Shown piece by piece: positions 5,966-11,678 of a stretch of DNA of 13,134 nucleotides (position 1 is its first letter; every line of letters begins with the position of its first letter). Source of the DNA: Thermoplasmata archaeon M9B1D. Lineage in GTDB: Archaea > Thermoplasmatota > E2 > DHVEG-1. The position numbers were made by a program, and so were the translations under genes. The notes under the pieces are model-generated. The model searched no databases, was not told where the DNA came from, and saw nothing but the letters and a program-made list of their open reading frames with translations. The stretch covers positions 1 to 13,134 of the forward strand of contig MUGC01000014.1 in assembly GCA_002900535.1 (NCBI GenBank), given 5' to 3'.

Positions 5966-7466
5966 AAAAAACCTTTCTATTATTTTTGCAATAGTTATTT
6001 TAATTATTGTTTCTCTTTCCTGGATTATTCCGTTAACAATGGCAAGTGATACAGGGTATATTTCACCGGAAAATTACCCCCTGGATTATGATGAATGGAG
6101 TGCCCCGGATAATGCTTTTAGTCAAGATGATAGTTATGCAACAAGTGATTATGATAGCCGGCAAAATGAACAAACCTGGTATGAGTTTGCGGGCCTGGAA
6201 GAAGTTTTTGACAGTTTACCAGGTTGCCCGGTTATTAACGGCATTCAGGTAAGTTTTGACGCATACGGTTCCGGGGGTGGAATTACTTACGATATTAAAC
6301 TAACCTGGAATTTAGGAACAACTTATACAAGTGCCCAAACAAGTGGGGTTTTACCAACTGTTGATAGTGATACATATTTAACGGTTGGGGGAACTTCTGA
6401 ATTATGGGGCCGTTCCTGGGTTAAAACTGATTTTTATAATGACGCATTCGGGGTATATATTAAGCAAAATGGGGCCTTACACGATTGGACTAAATTAGAT
6501 CATTTAAGAGTTAAGGTTTTTTATGATTATGTTCAACCAGGGGCCCCAACAAATATTAATGTTTATAATAGAGTTAATCATTGTAACCAATCAACAATAG
6601 ATTTTTCAAAGGGAACCGGGGCCGATACTACATTAATTAAATATTCAACCGAAGGTTTTCCTACTCTTTCAACCGGAACCCAAATGTTTAACGGTTCAAA
6701 TAATTCTTATTATATTGATTATGATGTTTTAGGTTTATATTATAATACAGAATATTATTTATCTTTATGGAGTTGGAACAATACTTATTGTTGTTATTCA
6801 AATAGTGCAAGTTGGTTTTTTGTAACCCCTTGCAACCATAAGATAAATAATATTTACAATAACACGGAAAACACAACCGGGGGTTATGAATATAGTTATT
6901 CCCTTTTTTATGGTTATAATATTTGGTTAAATTTTACAGGTGTTGTTTGCGGTAATACAAGTTTAACTAAATATCAAAATATTGTTGACGCAACCGGTTC
7001 ACACGAAAGTATTTATAATTCTATAACGGGGTGGAAAGTTTGGGCCAATTATACGGGAACCGGTTCCGGTTGTGAACTTCAATATTTTAATTATAGTGAT
7101 AATAATATAACCCTTAATCTTACTTATTGGGGTTGCAATAATACAAATACAAGTAATTACTCCATTAATAATGACAATTGGTTAAATATAGCGGGGTTTA
7201 ATATTGACGCCGATCAACTAACAATTTTTATTACTTTAAGTTTATTCTTTTTCTTTTTTAGCGAAGGTTATAGGAGTAAAAAACGGAGTGGTGGGGCCTT
7301 TATGTTTTTTAGCGGTTTCATATTCCTGGGTTTTAGTTTAATTTCAACTATATCCCTTAATGCCCTTTATATTGTGCCCCTTATGATACCTTTTAGCGGT
7401 TTTATTATGTTAATTGGTATTAGAAAATGGTTTTTCAAAAGCGATACTGAAAAAACCGAAGATTAA
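5958..7466 (+). CDS. second spike: N-glycosylated, C-terminally anchored surface protein
   Basis: ATG 5958 is chosen because AGGAAGTGG (5944-5952) lies five bases ahead; GTG 5949 is the longer option. The 502-residue product has a signal-like segment (about 7-31). A beta-sandwich-like domain (about 40-195) carries Ile-Asn-Gly-Ile-Gln-Val and Leu-Trp-Gly-Arg-Ser-Trp motifs like those often seen in phage and archaeal-virus adhesins. A fibronectin-type-III-like domain follows (about 198-295, starting Pro-Gly-Ala-Pro-Thr-Asn). A sequon-rich region (about 296-418) holds many Asn-x-Ser/Thr sites. Three membrane helices end the protein. The eight extracellular cysteines could form disulfides. It overlaps the preceding membrane gene by 8 bases. 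It is likely a virion surface protein working with the propeller spike; the domain names are pattern-based. Confidence 0.7.
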   Translation: MFKKNLSIIFAIVILIIVSLSWIIPLTMASDTGYISPENYPLDYDEWSAPDNAFSQDDSYATSDYDSRQNEQTWYEFAGLEEVFDSLPGCPVINGIQVSFDAYGSGGGITYDIKLTWNLGTTYTSAQTSGVLPTVDSDTYLTVGGTSELWGRSWVKTDFYNDAFGVYIKQNGALHDWTKLDHLRVKVFYDYVQPGAPTNINVYNRVNHCNQSTIDFSKGTGADTTLIKYSTEGFPTLSTGTQMFNGSNNSYYIDYDVLGLYYNTEYYLSLWSWNNTYCCYSNSASWFFVTPCNHKINNIYNNTENTTGGYEYSYSLFYGYNIWLNFTGVVCGNTSLTKYQNIVDATGSHESIYNSITGWKVWANYTGTGSGCELQYFNYSDNNITLNLTYWGCNNTNTSNYSINNDNWLNIAGFNIDADQLTIFITLSLFFFFFSEGYRSKKRSGGAFMFFSGFIFLGFSLISTISLNALYIVPLMIPFSGFIMLIGIRKWFFKSDTEKTED

Positions 7467-7477
7467 ATATATAATTG

Positions 7478-7500
7478 TATATATACCCCTATTAAGGTGA
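7478..7500 (+). promoter_or_regulatory. AT-rich signal and ribosome binding site before the paralogue pair
   Basis: A TATATATA run (7478-7485) continuing into ATATACCCC (7481-7489) lies in the only gap of this stretch, followed by AAGGTGA (7494-7500). The binding site decides the TTG start at 7504. ATATACCCC also occurs twice in the large intergenic region. The TATA-like run is too close to the start for a normal leader, so its promoter role is doubtful. Confidence 0.3.
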
Positions 7501-7503
7501 AAG

Positions 7504-7935
7504 TTGGGAAAAAATAAAGATATTGATAAAGACGAAATACAGGAAAAAAGTTTTGTTGCATATATTGTAAAAGGTAACCGCCAGGTTATAAAACGGGAAG
7601 TGGTTGCTAGCAAAAGGTTCCGGGTTCAAGACGACACTTATATAGTAAAAGACGAATGTATTTTTTATAAAAACATTGAAGGTGTTTTAAGGAGTGTTAG
7701 TTATTACCGGGAAGGAAACCCCAACCCTTATAATTTTAAAGATATAAATAAAGGTTTAAGTGAAACAGATGAAAACAATGAACTAAATGAATTTTATGAA
7801 AAAGATTTTTATAATATTTTAGCAAAAATTAAACCTTTTTCAAAGGTTGTTTATGTTTTAATTATTTCTATTTTTGTTATGGGTTTAAATTTGGCCTTTC
7901 TTATAAGTATGATTTTAAAGGAGTTGGTTTTTTGA
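7504..7935 (+). CDS. 143-residue tail-anchored membrane protein, paralogue A
   Basis: The TTG start at 7504 is supported by AAGGTGA directly upstream, the same context as the large spike gene. A hydrophilic domain (residues 1-110) is rich in Lys, Asp and Tyr and is followed by one C-terminal helix (about 114-137), so the bulk faces one side of the membrane. Residues about 43-108 align by eye with residues about 59-150 of the next protein: a Tyr-x-Ile strand, then Ser-Tyr-Tyr-x-Glu-Gly, then Phe-Lys-x-x-Asn-x-Gly, then a Phe-Tyr-x-Lys-Asp-Phe helix. The stop overlaps the next start (TTGA). It is probably an internal virion or assembly membrane protein; no known family is recognised. Confidence 0.7.
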   Translation: MGKNKDIDKDEIQEKSFVAYIVKGNRQVIKREVVASKRFRVQDDTYIVKDECIFYKNIEGVLRSVSYYREGNPNPYNFKDINKGLSETDENNELNEFYEKDFYNILAKIKPFSKVVYVLIISIFVMGLNLAFLISMILKELVF

Positions 7936-8480
7936 AGTTACATTTCGGGAAGAAAAAACCAAAAATCCAGGAAGAAAAAAAAGGGTTCATTATTGACACA
8001 ATACAGGAACAAATTGAAGTGCCAATGACAACAATTTATTCCCCGGAAAGTATCAAAGACAAAGAACTTAAAAATGTTCCTAAAAAACCCCGGAACTATA
8101 TAGAAATCAATATTATTAAAAAAATAAGGGTTGTTGATAGTTTTTACATTCCTAGTAATATTAAAAAATTTCATTATAAGGAAACACAATATAAAATAGA
8201 CGAAGGAAAAATTTATTTAATACCAACTAAAACCGGTTTTCTTATGCCTACAAGTTTTTATTATGAAGGTGATATTGTTCCGGTGGAACCTATTGACTTT
8301 AAGCAAACAAATGAAGGTATTACCGGGAAGGAATTAAGTTTACTTTATGATATTGAACTTTTTAGGGGCCTTTTTCCTTTTAATGAAACAAAATATAATT
8401 TATGGATTGTGTTTTTTCAAATAATTGCAATTGGTTCCTTTTTAGTTGGTATTTATTTCTTATTTTTTAGGGGTGCATAA
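7932..8480 (+). CDS. 182-residue tail-anchored membrane protein, paralogue B
   Basis: TTG 7932 overlaps the stop of paralogue A by 4 bases and lies behind AAAGGAG (7917-7923). The protein has a longer basic N-terminal extension (about 1-58), then the domain shared with paralogue A (about 59-150, with Ser-Phe-Tyr-Tyr-Glu-Gly-Asp and Phe-Lys-Gln-Thr-Asn-Glu-Gly), then one helix (about 157-178) and a short basic end. Tandem order, shared pattern and shared topology point to gene duplication with divergence. The two products may form a hetero-oligomer at the membrane. Function is unknown. Confidence 0.7.
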   Translation: MKLHFGKKKPKIQEEKKGFIIDTIQEQIEVPMTTIYSPESIKDKELKNVPKKPRNYIEINIIKKIRVVDSFYIPSNIKKFHYKETQYKIDEGKIYLIPTKTGFLMPTSFYYEGDIVPVEPIDFKQTNEGITGKELSLLYDIELFRGLFPFNETKYNLWIVFFQIIAIGSFLVGIYFLFFRGA

Positions 8481-8837
8481 ATGAAAGAACAAAATGAAGA
8501 AGTTAAAAAATACGGTGAAGTGCCCCCGGTAAAAGGTAAAACAAGTAACATTGCCGAAGATATACGGTTAATAATTGCTGAATGGTTAGCAGATAAACAT
8601 ATAAGATATAAAACCGAATATAAAACAAGTGGGGTTGCACACGCCGTAAGTTTATTCCAAACTATTGCTGAAAGACACAATATTAAATGTATGACGGATT
8701 ATTTAAAAAATTACCGTATTGATAATTTAAGTGTTGATCGTCAATCAAGCAAAGAATTAGTTGAAATTCTTAAAGAAAGGGTTGCAGATATTAACAAAGA
8801 AGAAGGTTTAGACAAAATTAGCAAGTTTTTGGAGTGA
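8481..8837 (+). CDS. 118-residue soluble helical protein
   Basis: The ATG starts directly after the stop of paralogue B, with AGGGGTG (8469-8475) just ahead. The protein is charged, without membrane segments, and appears wholly helical after a flexible N-terminus of about 22 residues. An Ala-Glu-Trp-Leu-Ala-Asp segment and a Ser-Gly-Val-Ala-His-Ala-Val-Ser stretch are its most distinctive features. It is the only cytoplasmic-looking protein in a run of membrane proteins, so it may bridge envelope proteins and the packaged genome. That idea rests on context only. No family is recognised. Confidence 0.65.
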   Translation: MKEQNEEVKKYGEVPPVKGKTSNIAEDIRLIIAEWLADKHIRYKTEYKTSGVAHAVSLFQTIAERHNIKCMTDYLKNYRIDNLSVDRQSSKELVEILKERVADINKEEGLDKISKFLE

Positions 8838-8842
8838 TACTT

Positions 8843-9097
8843 TTGAATGAAAGGGAATATATTTTCCTGGAATACCTTTTTTATTGGTTGGGTGTTTTAT
8901 ATCTTTTTATTGGGTTGTTCCTTTTAATTGTTTTTGATTATGAAGGGGGTTTTGCAATTGATTTTTTATTTATTTTCTTCTTATGTTGCATTTTATTAAG
9001 TGGTTTTTTCCGATCTAAAAGGTTAAGATTTGTGGAAGAAATGAAAGAAGAAATTGAAAAACTTAAAAGGGGCATTAATGGGAAAAATAACAGTTAG
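8843..9097 (+). CDS. 84-residue two-helix membrane protein
   Basis: TTG 8843 is preferred because GGAGTGAT (8831-8838) sits just ahead; GTG 8834, overlapping the previous stop, would add three residues. Two hydrophobic segments (about 10-30 and 33-52) are followed by a charged helical tail of about 30 residues rich in Glu and Lys, possibly a short coiled coil. The 3' end overlaps the next ORF by 20 bases. Function is unknown. Confidence 0.6.
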   Translation: MNEREYIFLEYLFYWLGVLYLFIGLFLLIVFDYEGGFAIDFLFIFFLCCILLSGFFRSKRLRFVEEMKEEIEKLKRGINGKNNS

Positions 9098-9233
9098 AAA
9101 ATACCGGAATTATAAGGACTTCAAATATGGAAGTTTCCAGGTTTATGTAACTGAAAAAGAAACAATTATAAGGGGAATTTTAAAAAAAACCGGAAACTAT
9201 TCCCCCTTTTATCTTATTATAGAAGGCAAATAA
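9078..9233 (+). CDS. 51-residue basic soluble protein
   Basis: ATG 9078 lies within the end of the preceding gene behind AAGGGGCATT. The product is rich in Lys, Arg, Tyr and Gly, with alternating hydrophobic residues that suggest a small beta-rich fold. It is too short to appear in many gene calls but keeps the local codon habits, including ACC-GGA and TTC-CAG before G. Its stop is followed immediately by the next ATG, so the three small genes 9078-9577 look like one translation unit. Nucleic-acid binding is possible. Confidence 0.5.
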   Translation: MGKITVRKYRNYKDFKYGSFQVYVTEKETIIRGILKKTGNYSPFYLIIEGK

Positions 9234-9353
9234 ATGGGTTTATTAAATGATATTACTAAAACTATTAGGTGGGCCCGAAATAGGCGGAAAACGGGAAGTA
9301 ATGGGCCCCTGGGCCGTTTTTTTAGTTGGGTTTGGCGGGGAATGAACAGATGA
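9234..9353 (+). CDS. 39-residue arginine-rich peptide
   Basis: This begins at ATG 9234, immediately after the previous stop TAA, and ends in ATGA shared with the next start. The peptide holds eight Arg/Lys in the second half of its sequence, three tryptophans and almost no acidic residues, with an Arg-Asn-Arg-Arg-Lys core. Such composition fits a genome-condensing peptide or an amphipathic membrane-binding helix. Spindle viruses carry a small basic DNA-binding protein (VP2), but I cannot show homology. Coding is supported by tight coupling on both sides and the local codon style. Confidence 0.5.
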   Translation: MGLLNDITKTIRWARNRRKTGSNGPLGRFFSWVWRGMNR

Positions 9354-9577
9354 TACTTATTATAATTTATTTGGTTTTGTTTTTCATTGTTCTTTTTGTT
9401 ATGTATAAACTTTCTATTTTTATTATTAAAATTGTTGTTAAAAGAACCAATCCAGGGCAAAAACATCTTAATAAAAAACTTTTAAAAGGGTATCTTAAAA
9501 AAAAATATGGTTGGGGATATAAACCGGTTTATAAAAAAGTTAAAAAAAGTATTTGGGAAAAATATAAAATTAAATAA
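9350..9577 (+). CDS. 75-residue membrane protein with a basic tail
   Basis: ATG 9350 overlaps the stop of the basic peptide (ATGA), with GGGGAATGA (9337-9345) ahead; a longer frame open to 9326 has no comparable signal. One long hydrophobic segment (residues 1-33) is followed by a tail of about 40 residues that is nearly half Lys/Arg with Tyr and Trp and almost no acid. A membrane-tethered, strongly positive tail suggests contact between the envelope and DNA, or with the ATPase encoded next. This is inference from composition and order. Confidence 0.6.
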   Translation: MILIIIYLVLFFIVLFVMYKLSIFIIKIVVKRTNPGQKHLNKKLLKGYLKKKYGWGYKPVYKKVKKSIWEKYKIK

Positions 9578-9595
9578 GGGGTTATTAAAAGTATT

Positions 9596-10546
9596 ATGAG
9601 TTATATAAAAGGGATTTATGGTTTACCAGGTTGGGGTAAAACGGCACTTACAACTTATTTTATACTCCGGGCCGTGGCCCTGGGCATTCCTATTTATGCA
9701 AATTATAACCTTAAAAAGATTAAGTTTACCCTTATTACAACAATTAAACAGGCGGAAAGTATTCGGTGGGGCCTTGCGGTTTTTGACGAATTTTGGGAAT
9801 GGGTTCACGCAAGAACTTCTTCTAGTAAAATTAATAAACAAATGATGTCAATATGTTTAAAAAACCGTAAAAGGGGGGTTGATATGATTTATAACTCTCA
9901 ACTTCCTAGAACAATTGATGTTATTTTAAAAGAAGTTACTAATTATAGATATTTGCCCCAAATGGTTGAACACGAAAACGGGGAAGAATACATTCATTAC
10001 ATTATTAAAGATATTTTGGGAAACTATTCAAATGAATATATTGTTCCCTTTCCAATAAGTGAAATAGGAAAATATTTTGATACACACGAAGAACCTTTTA
10101 AACCTGGTGAAGAAAAAACCCCCCTTCAAAAAGGGATTGGTTTAGAACAAGATTTTGTTAATGCTGTTAAAAAATGCCGGGGTGTTAAATTTGTTGATCT
10201 TATTCCAAATAGTGGAAAGGGTTCAAGTTGGGATTATGATGTTTTAGTTTATTCTAAAAATGGGGTTTATTCAATTGATGTTAAGGGAAGTAGTAAAACA
10301 TATATTTATTTAACTGAATACGGGCAAAAACTTATTGATAAAATAAACAATGCAAAACTACACGGTGCAACACCTTATATTGCTTTTCCTAATAATCGTT
10401 TTAAAAGGTTGGGCCTGGTTAATGCCTGGTATATGCACAAGTTAATGGAAAATAGTTACTTAAAACGCCTTAATAGTTACCCTAGTTATAATAAAATAGT
10501 TAAGAATAGTATTAAACTTTCTAATATTGATTTTTATATGAAGTAA
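9596..10546 (+). CDS. Zot-like P-loop ATPase fused to a Holliday-resolvase-like nuclease
   Basis: This is a 316-residue soluble protein with two domains. The N-terminal domain (about 1-165) has Walker A GLPGWGKT (residues 9-16), Walker B LAVFDEF (60-66) and a sensor-like IYNSQ (98-102), the layout of Zot/FtsK-type ATPases that drive assembly or DNA export in filamentous phages and archaeal viruses. The C-terminal domain (about 178-275) has E184, a Ser-Gly-x-Gly stretch then D213/D215, and IDVKGS (227-232). This matches the archaeal Hjc-type PD-(D/E)xK nuclease plan, with Asp in place of the usual Glu before x-Lys. Motor plus nuclease in one chain recalls phage large terminases, though both folds differ. 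It would package or process the viral genome. The start ATG 9596 has only a weak binding site (AAGGGG, 9576-9581). Confidence 0.8.
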   Translation: MSYIKGIYGLPGWGKTALTTYFILRAVALGIPIYANYNLKKIKFTLITTIKQAESIRWGLAVFDEFWEWVHARTSSSKINKQMMSICLKNRKRGVDMIYNSQLPRTIDVILKEVTNYRYLPQMVEHENGEEYIHYIIKDILGNYSNEYIVPFPISEIGKYFDTHEEPFKPGEEKTPLQKGIGLEQDFVNAVKKCRGVKFVDLIPNSGKGSSWDYDVLVYSKNGVYSIDVKGSSKTYIYLTEYGQKLIDKINNAKLHGATPYIAFPNNRFKRLGLVNAWYMHKLMENSYLKRLNSYPSYNKIVKNSIKLSNIDFYMK

Positions 10547-10585
10547 AACCTTTAAGAAAATAAGAAGGGGGGAAGGGGGAAAATA

Positions 10586-10594
10586 TTATAAATA
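10586..10594 (+). promoter_or_regulatory. TATA box before the hairpin region
   Basis: TTATAAATA at 10586-10594 resembles an archaeal TATA box and would start transcription near 10613-10617, just at the left edge of the inverted-repeat arm at 10619. This alignment supports a structured transcript beginning there. The surrounding DNA is AT-rich, so chance is not excluded. Confidence 0.4.
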
Positions 10595-10618
10595 ACATTT
10601 TTTTTTAAAATATGTGAG

Positions 10619-10704
10619 TGGAAAGGAAAGGAATAAACCGCCAATAAATATATATCACACAGGAGTAGAATGAGGGAAAGAAAACCCTATTCCCTTCCTT
10701 TCCA
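10619..10704. repeat. inverted repeat with 17-nt purine/pyrimidine arms
   Basis: The left arm 10619-10635 (purine-rich, three GGAAA-type units) is complementary to 10688-10704 except for one position (A10629 opposite C10694). About 52 bases lie between. It could form a stable hairpin in RNA or a cruciform in DNA, and is far longer than expected by chance in a gap of this size. Confidence 0.75.
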
Positions 10705-10714
10705 AATGGATTAA
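10670..10714 (+). CDS. possible 14-codon leader peptide
   Basis: ATG 10670 sits four bases after a consensus AGGAG (10661-10665), and the frame runs 14 codons to TAA 10712-10714. It crosses the whole right arm of the inverted repeat. A ribosome reading it would open the stem. The peptide is basic and proline-containing with no recognisable motif. The binding site is the main evidence; chance is quite possible for so short a frame. Confidence 0.25.
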   Translation: MRERKPYSLPFQMD

Positions 10715-10835
10715 GGCCCAACCCCGTAACCGGTGCGAACAAAAAATAAGATCAATTGTTTAAATATATAGTTTTCCAATTTTCTTAAAAATAGGTATCA
10801 ACTTAAAAATAATAATGATAAACATTAACACGGCA

Positions 10836-10866
10836 AAATTACCCTAGGGTAATTTATTTTTTTTTT
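10836..10866 (+). terminator. 20-bp perfect palindrome followed by ten T
   Basis: Bases 10836-10855 form a perfect palindrome centred on CTAG, able to fold as an 8-bp stem with a 4-base loop, and ten T follow at 10857-10866. As RNA this is a textbook intrinsic terminator; as DNA the dyad could be a protein-binding site. It could end the candidate RNA upstream or insulate the downstream genes. Confidence 0.55.
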
Positions 10867-10887
10867 AAAAGAACATATATATACCCC

Positions 10888-10910
10888 CCAGGCCCCCTTA
10901 TTTCGCCTGG
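10888..10910. repeat. CCAGGC/GCCTGG inverted repeat
   Basis: CCAGGC (10888-10893) and GCCTGG (10905-10910) are complementary arms separated by 11 bases. They lie just after a TATA-like ACATATATATA (10873-10883), so they could form a small hairpin near a transcript start. Each arm contains a CCWGG-type half that is generally abundant here, which weakens the claim. Confidence 0.4.
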
Positions 10911-10994
10911 AACTAAAATACTAGATATAATAAATATTTTAATATTTCGGGTGGAAATATACCCCGGACTAATTAAAAAAAAGAAAGTAGCAAT

Positions 10995-11006
10995 TAGTAT
11001 ATATTA
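10995..11006 (+). promoter_or_regulatory. probable promoter for the 11081-12310 genes
   Basis: A TATA-like TTAGTATATATT (10995-11006) would start transcription about 25 bases downstream, near 11026, leaving a 55-base leader. The leader contains nine T (11025-11033), a six-G run (11049-11054) and GGTG (11070-11073) before ATG 11081. It is the nearest plausible promoter for the tightly spaced genes that follow. Confidence 0.4.
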
Positions 11007-11080
11007 TCATTTTATAAGTTTTGCTTTTTTTTTCGCAATTGTTAAATAGGGGGGTATCATTACAAAGTTGGTGTTATTTA

Positions 11081-11470
11081 ATGGAAAAAGGAAAGAAACC
11101 TATAAAAAGCGAAATGTTAAATCAAGCAATAACTAATAAAGCATATATAAATATTGGAAGTAAGTTTTGGAAACTTAAATTTATTGAATTTTTGAAGAAT
11201 GACTTACCCTGGGATTATAGGGAAACAGATACGATATTTAAAAAATATAGGGAAAAATTTCTTCAATTACAGGAAGAATATTTTGCAGAATTAAGAAAGG
11301 CCGGAATAAACCCCGATCTATTTAAAAACCAAAGGCCCGGCAATTATGATAATGAACTCCTGGGGCAAGCAATAAGTAATGTTTACCCGTATATATTAGA
11401 TAATGAAAAAGCAAAAGCGTGGAATGATCTAAATAGTTTAATTGCTGAAATTATGGCCGGTGAATATTAA
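11081..11470 (+). CDS. 129-residue soluble helical protein
   Basis: The frame is open from 11021, but ATG 11081 behind GGTG (11070-11073) gives a protein with normal soluble composition; the upstream part reads through leader sequence. The product is lysine- and glutamate-rich and predicted mostly helical, with an aromatic cluster around residues 28-49 (Phe-Trp-Lys-Leu-Lys-Phe, Leu-Pro-Trp-Asp-Tyr) and a C-terminal pair of helices. It is the first gene after the structured gap, a position that often holds early or regulatory genes. No family is recognised, and I see no ATP-binding or catalytic motif. Confidence 0.7.
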   Translation: MEKGKKPIKSEMLNQAITNKAYINIGSKFWKLKFIEFLKNDLPWDYRETDTIFKKYREKFLQLQEEYFAELRKAGINPDLFKNQRPGNYDNELLGQAISNVYPYILDNEKAKAWNDLNSLIAEIMAGEY

Positions 11471-11471
11471 A

Positions 11472-11678
11472 ATGGGTTATAATATTTATGCACAACTCCC
11501 AAAATTGAAGGAAACACTTAACCTTATGGGTTATACGAAGGATTATCCTAAAGATGTTTTCGGGGTTGCGGTAATGGTAACTTTTGGAATGGGTAAGGAA
11601 AGGGCAATTTATTGGATTAACAATTTTGAAACAATAGGAAAAATAGAAATTATTGAAGGGGTTATTAATTTTAAATGA
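11472..11678 (+). CDS. 68-residue possible winged-helix protein
   Basis: ATG 11472 follows GGTGA (11459-11463) within the end of the preceding gene. The second half reads Met-Gly-Lys-Glu-Arg-Ala-Ile-Tyr-Trp-Ile-Asn-Asn-Phe, then Ile-Gly-Lys-Ile-Glu-Ile-Ile, then Gly-Val-Ile-Asn-Phe. This resembles a recognition helix followed by the beta wing of a small winged-helix DNA-binding domain. The domain would fill the whole protein. If right, it could be a viral transcription regulator, for instance for the palindrome-flanked promoter near the left end. The stop shares ATGA with the next gene. Confidence 0.6.
   Translation: MGYNIYAQLPKLKETLNLMGYTKDYPKDVFGVAVMVTFGMGKERAIYWINNFETIGKIEIIEGVINFK

Larger units (their letters stand above)
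10613..10786 (+). ncRNA. candidate structured non-coding RNA
   Basis: A more GC-rich island in an AT-rich gap can fold into a long outer stem (10619-10635 with 10688-10704, 16 of 17 pairs) and an inner AGGG/CCCT hairpin (10673-10676 with 10685-10688). A C/G-rich tail follows (10713-10740). A TATA box precedes it at the right distance and a T-rich stretch (10771-10785) could end it. It does not match a tRNA, 5S, SRP or RNase P pattern that I know. The same repeat could instead act at DNA level. The 3' end is uncertain and could be the palindrome/T-tract at 10836-10866. Confidence 0.35.
10547..11080. other. structured intergenic region, possible control or replication region
   Basis: This 534-base stretch lacks ordinary genes, yet it is dense in structure: polypurine runs with six and five consecutive G (10553-10583), a long inverted repeat, a perfect 20-bp palindrome followed by ten T, smaller inverted repeats, two copies of ATATACCCC and two or three TATA-like boxes. 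It separates the packaging ATPase from the small genes downstream. Being the only long gap, it is the best place for a replication origin, packaging signal or non-coding RNA. None of these can be decided from sequence alone. Confidence 0.55.

Noticed and set aside
10713..10740. GC-rich stretch read as a tRNA or attP-like tRNA fragment
   Set aside because: The T-arm consensus (GGTTCGAATCC) and matching stems are absent; only a loose CGGTGCGAAC resemblance exists.
10547..11080. CRISPR array in the long gap
   Set aside because: No regularly spaced direct repeats of 20 or more bases are visible; the repeats are inverted and unique.
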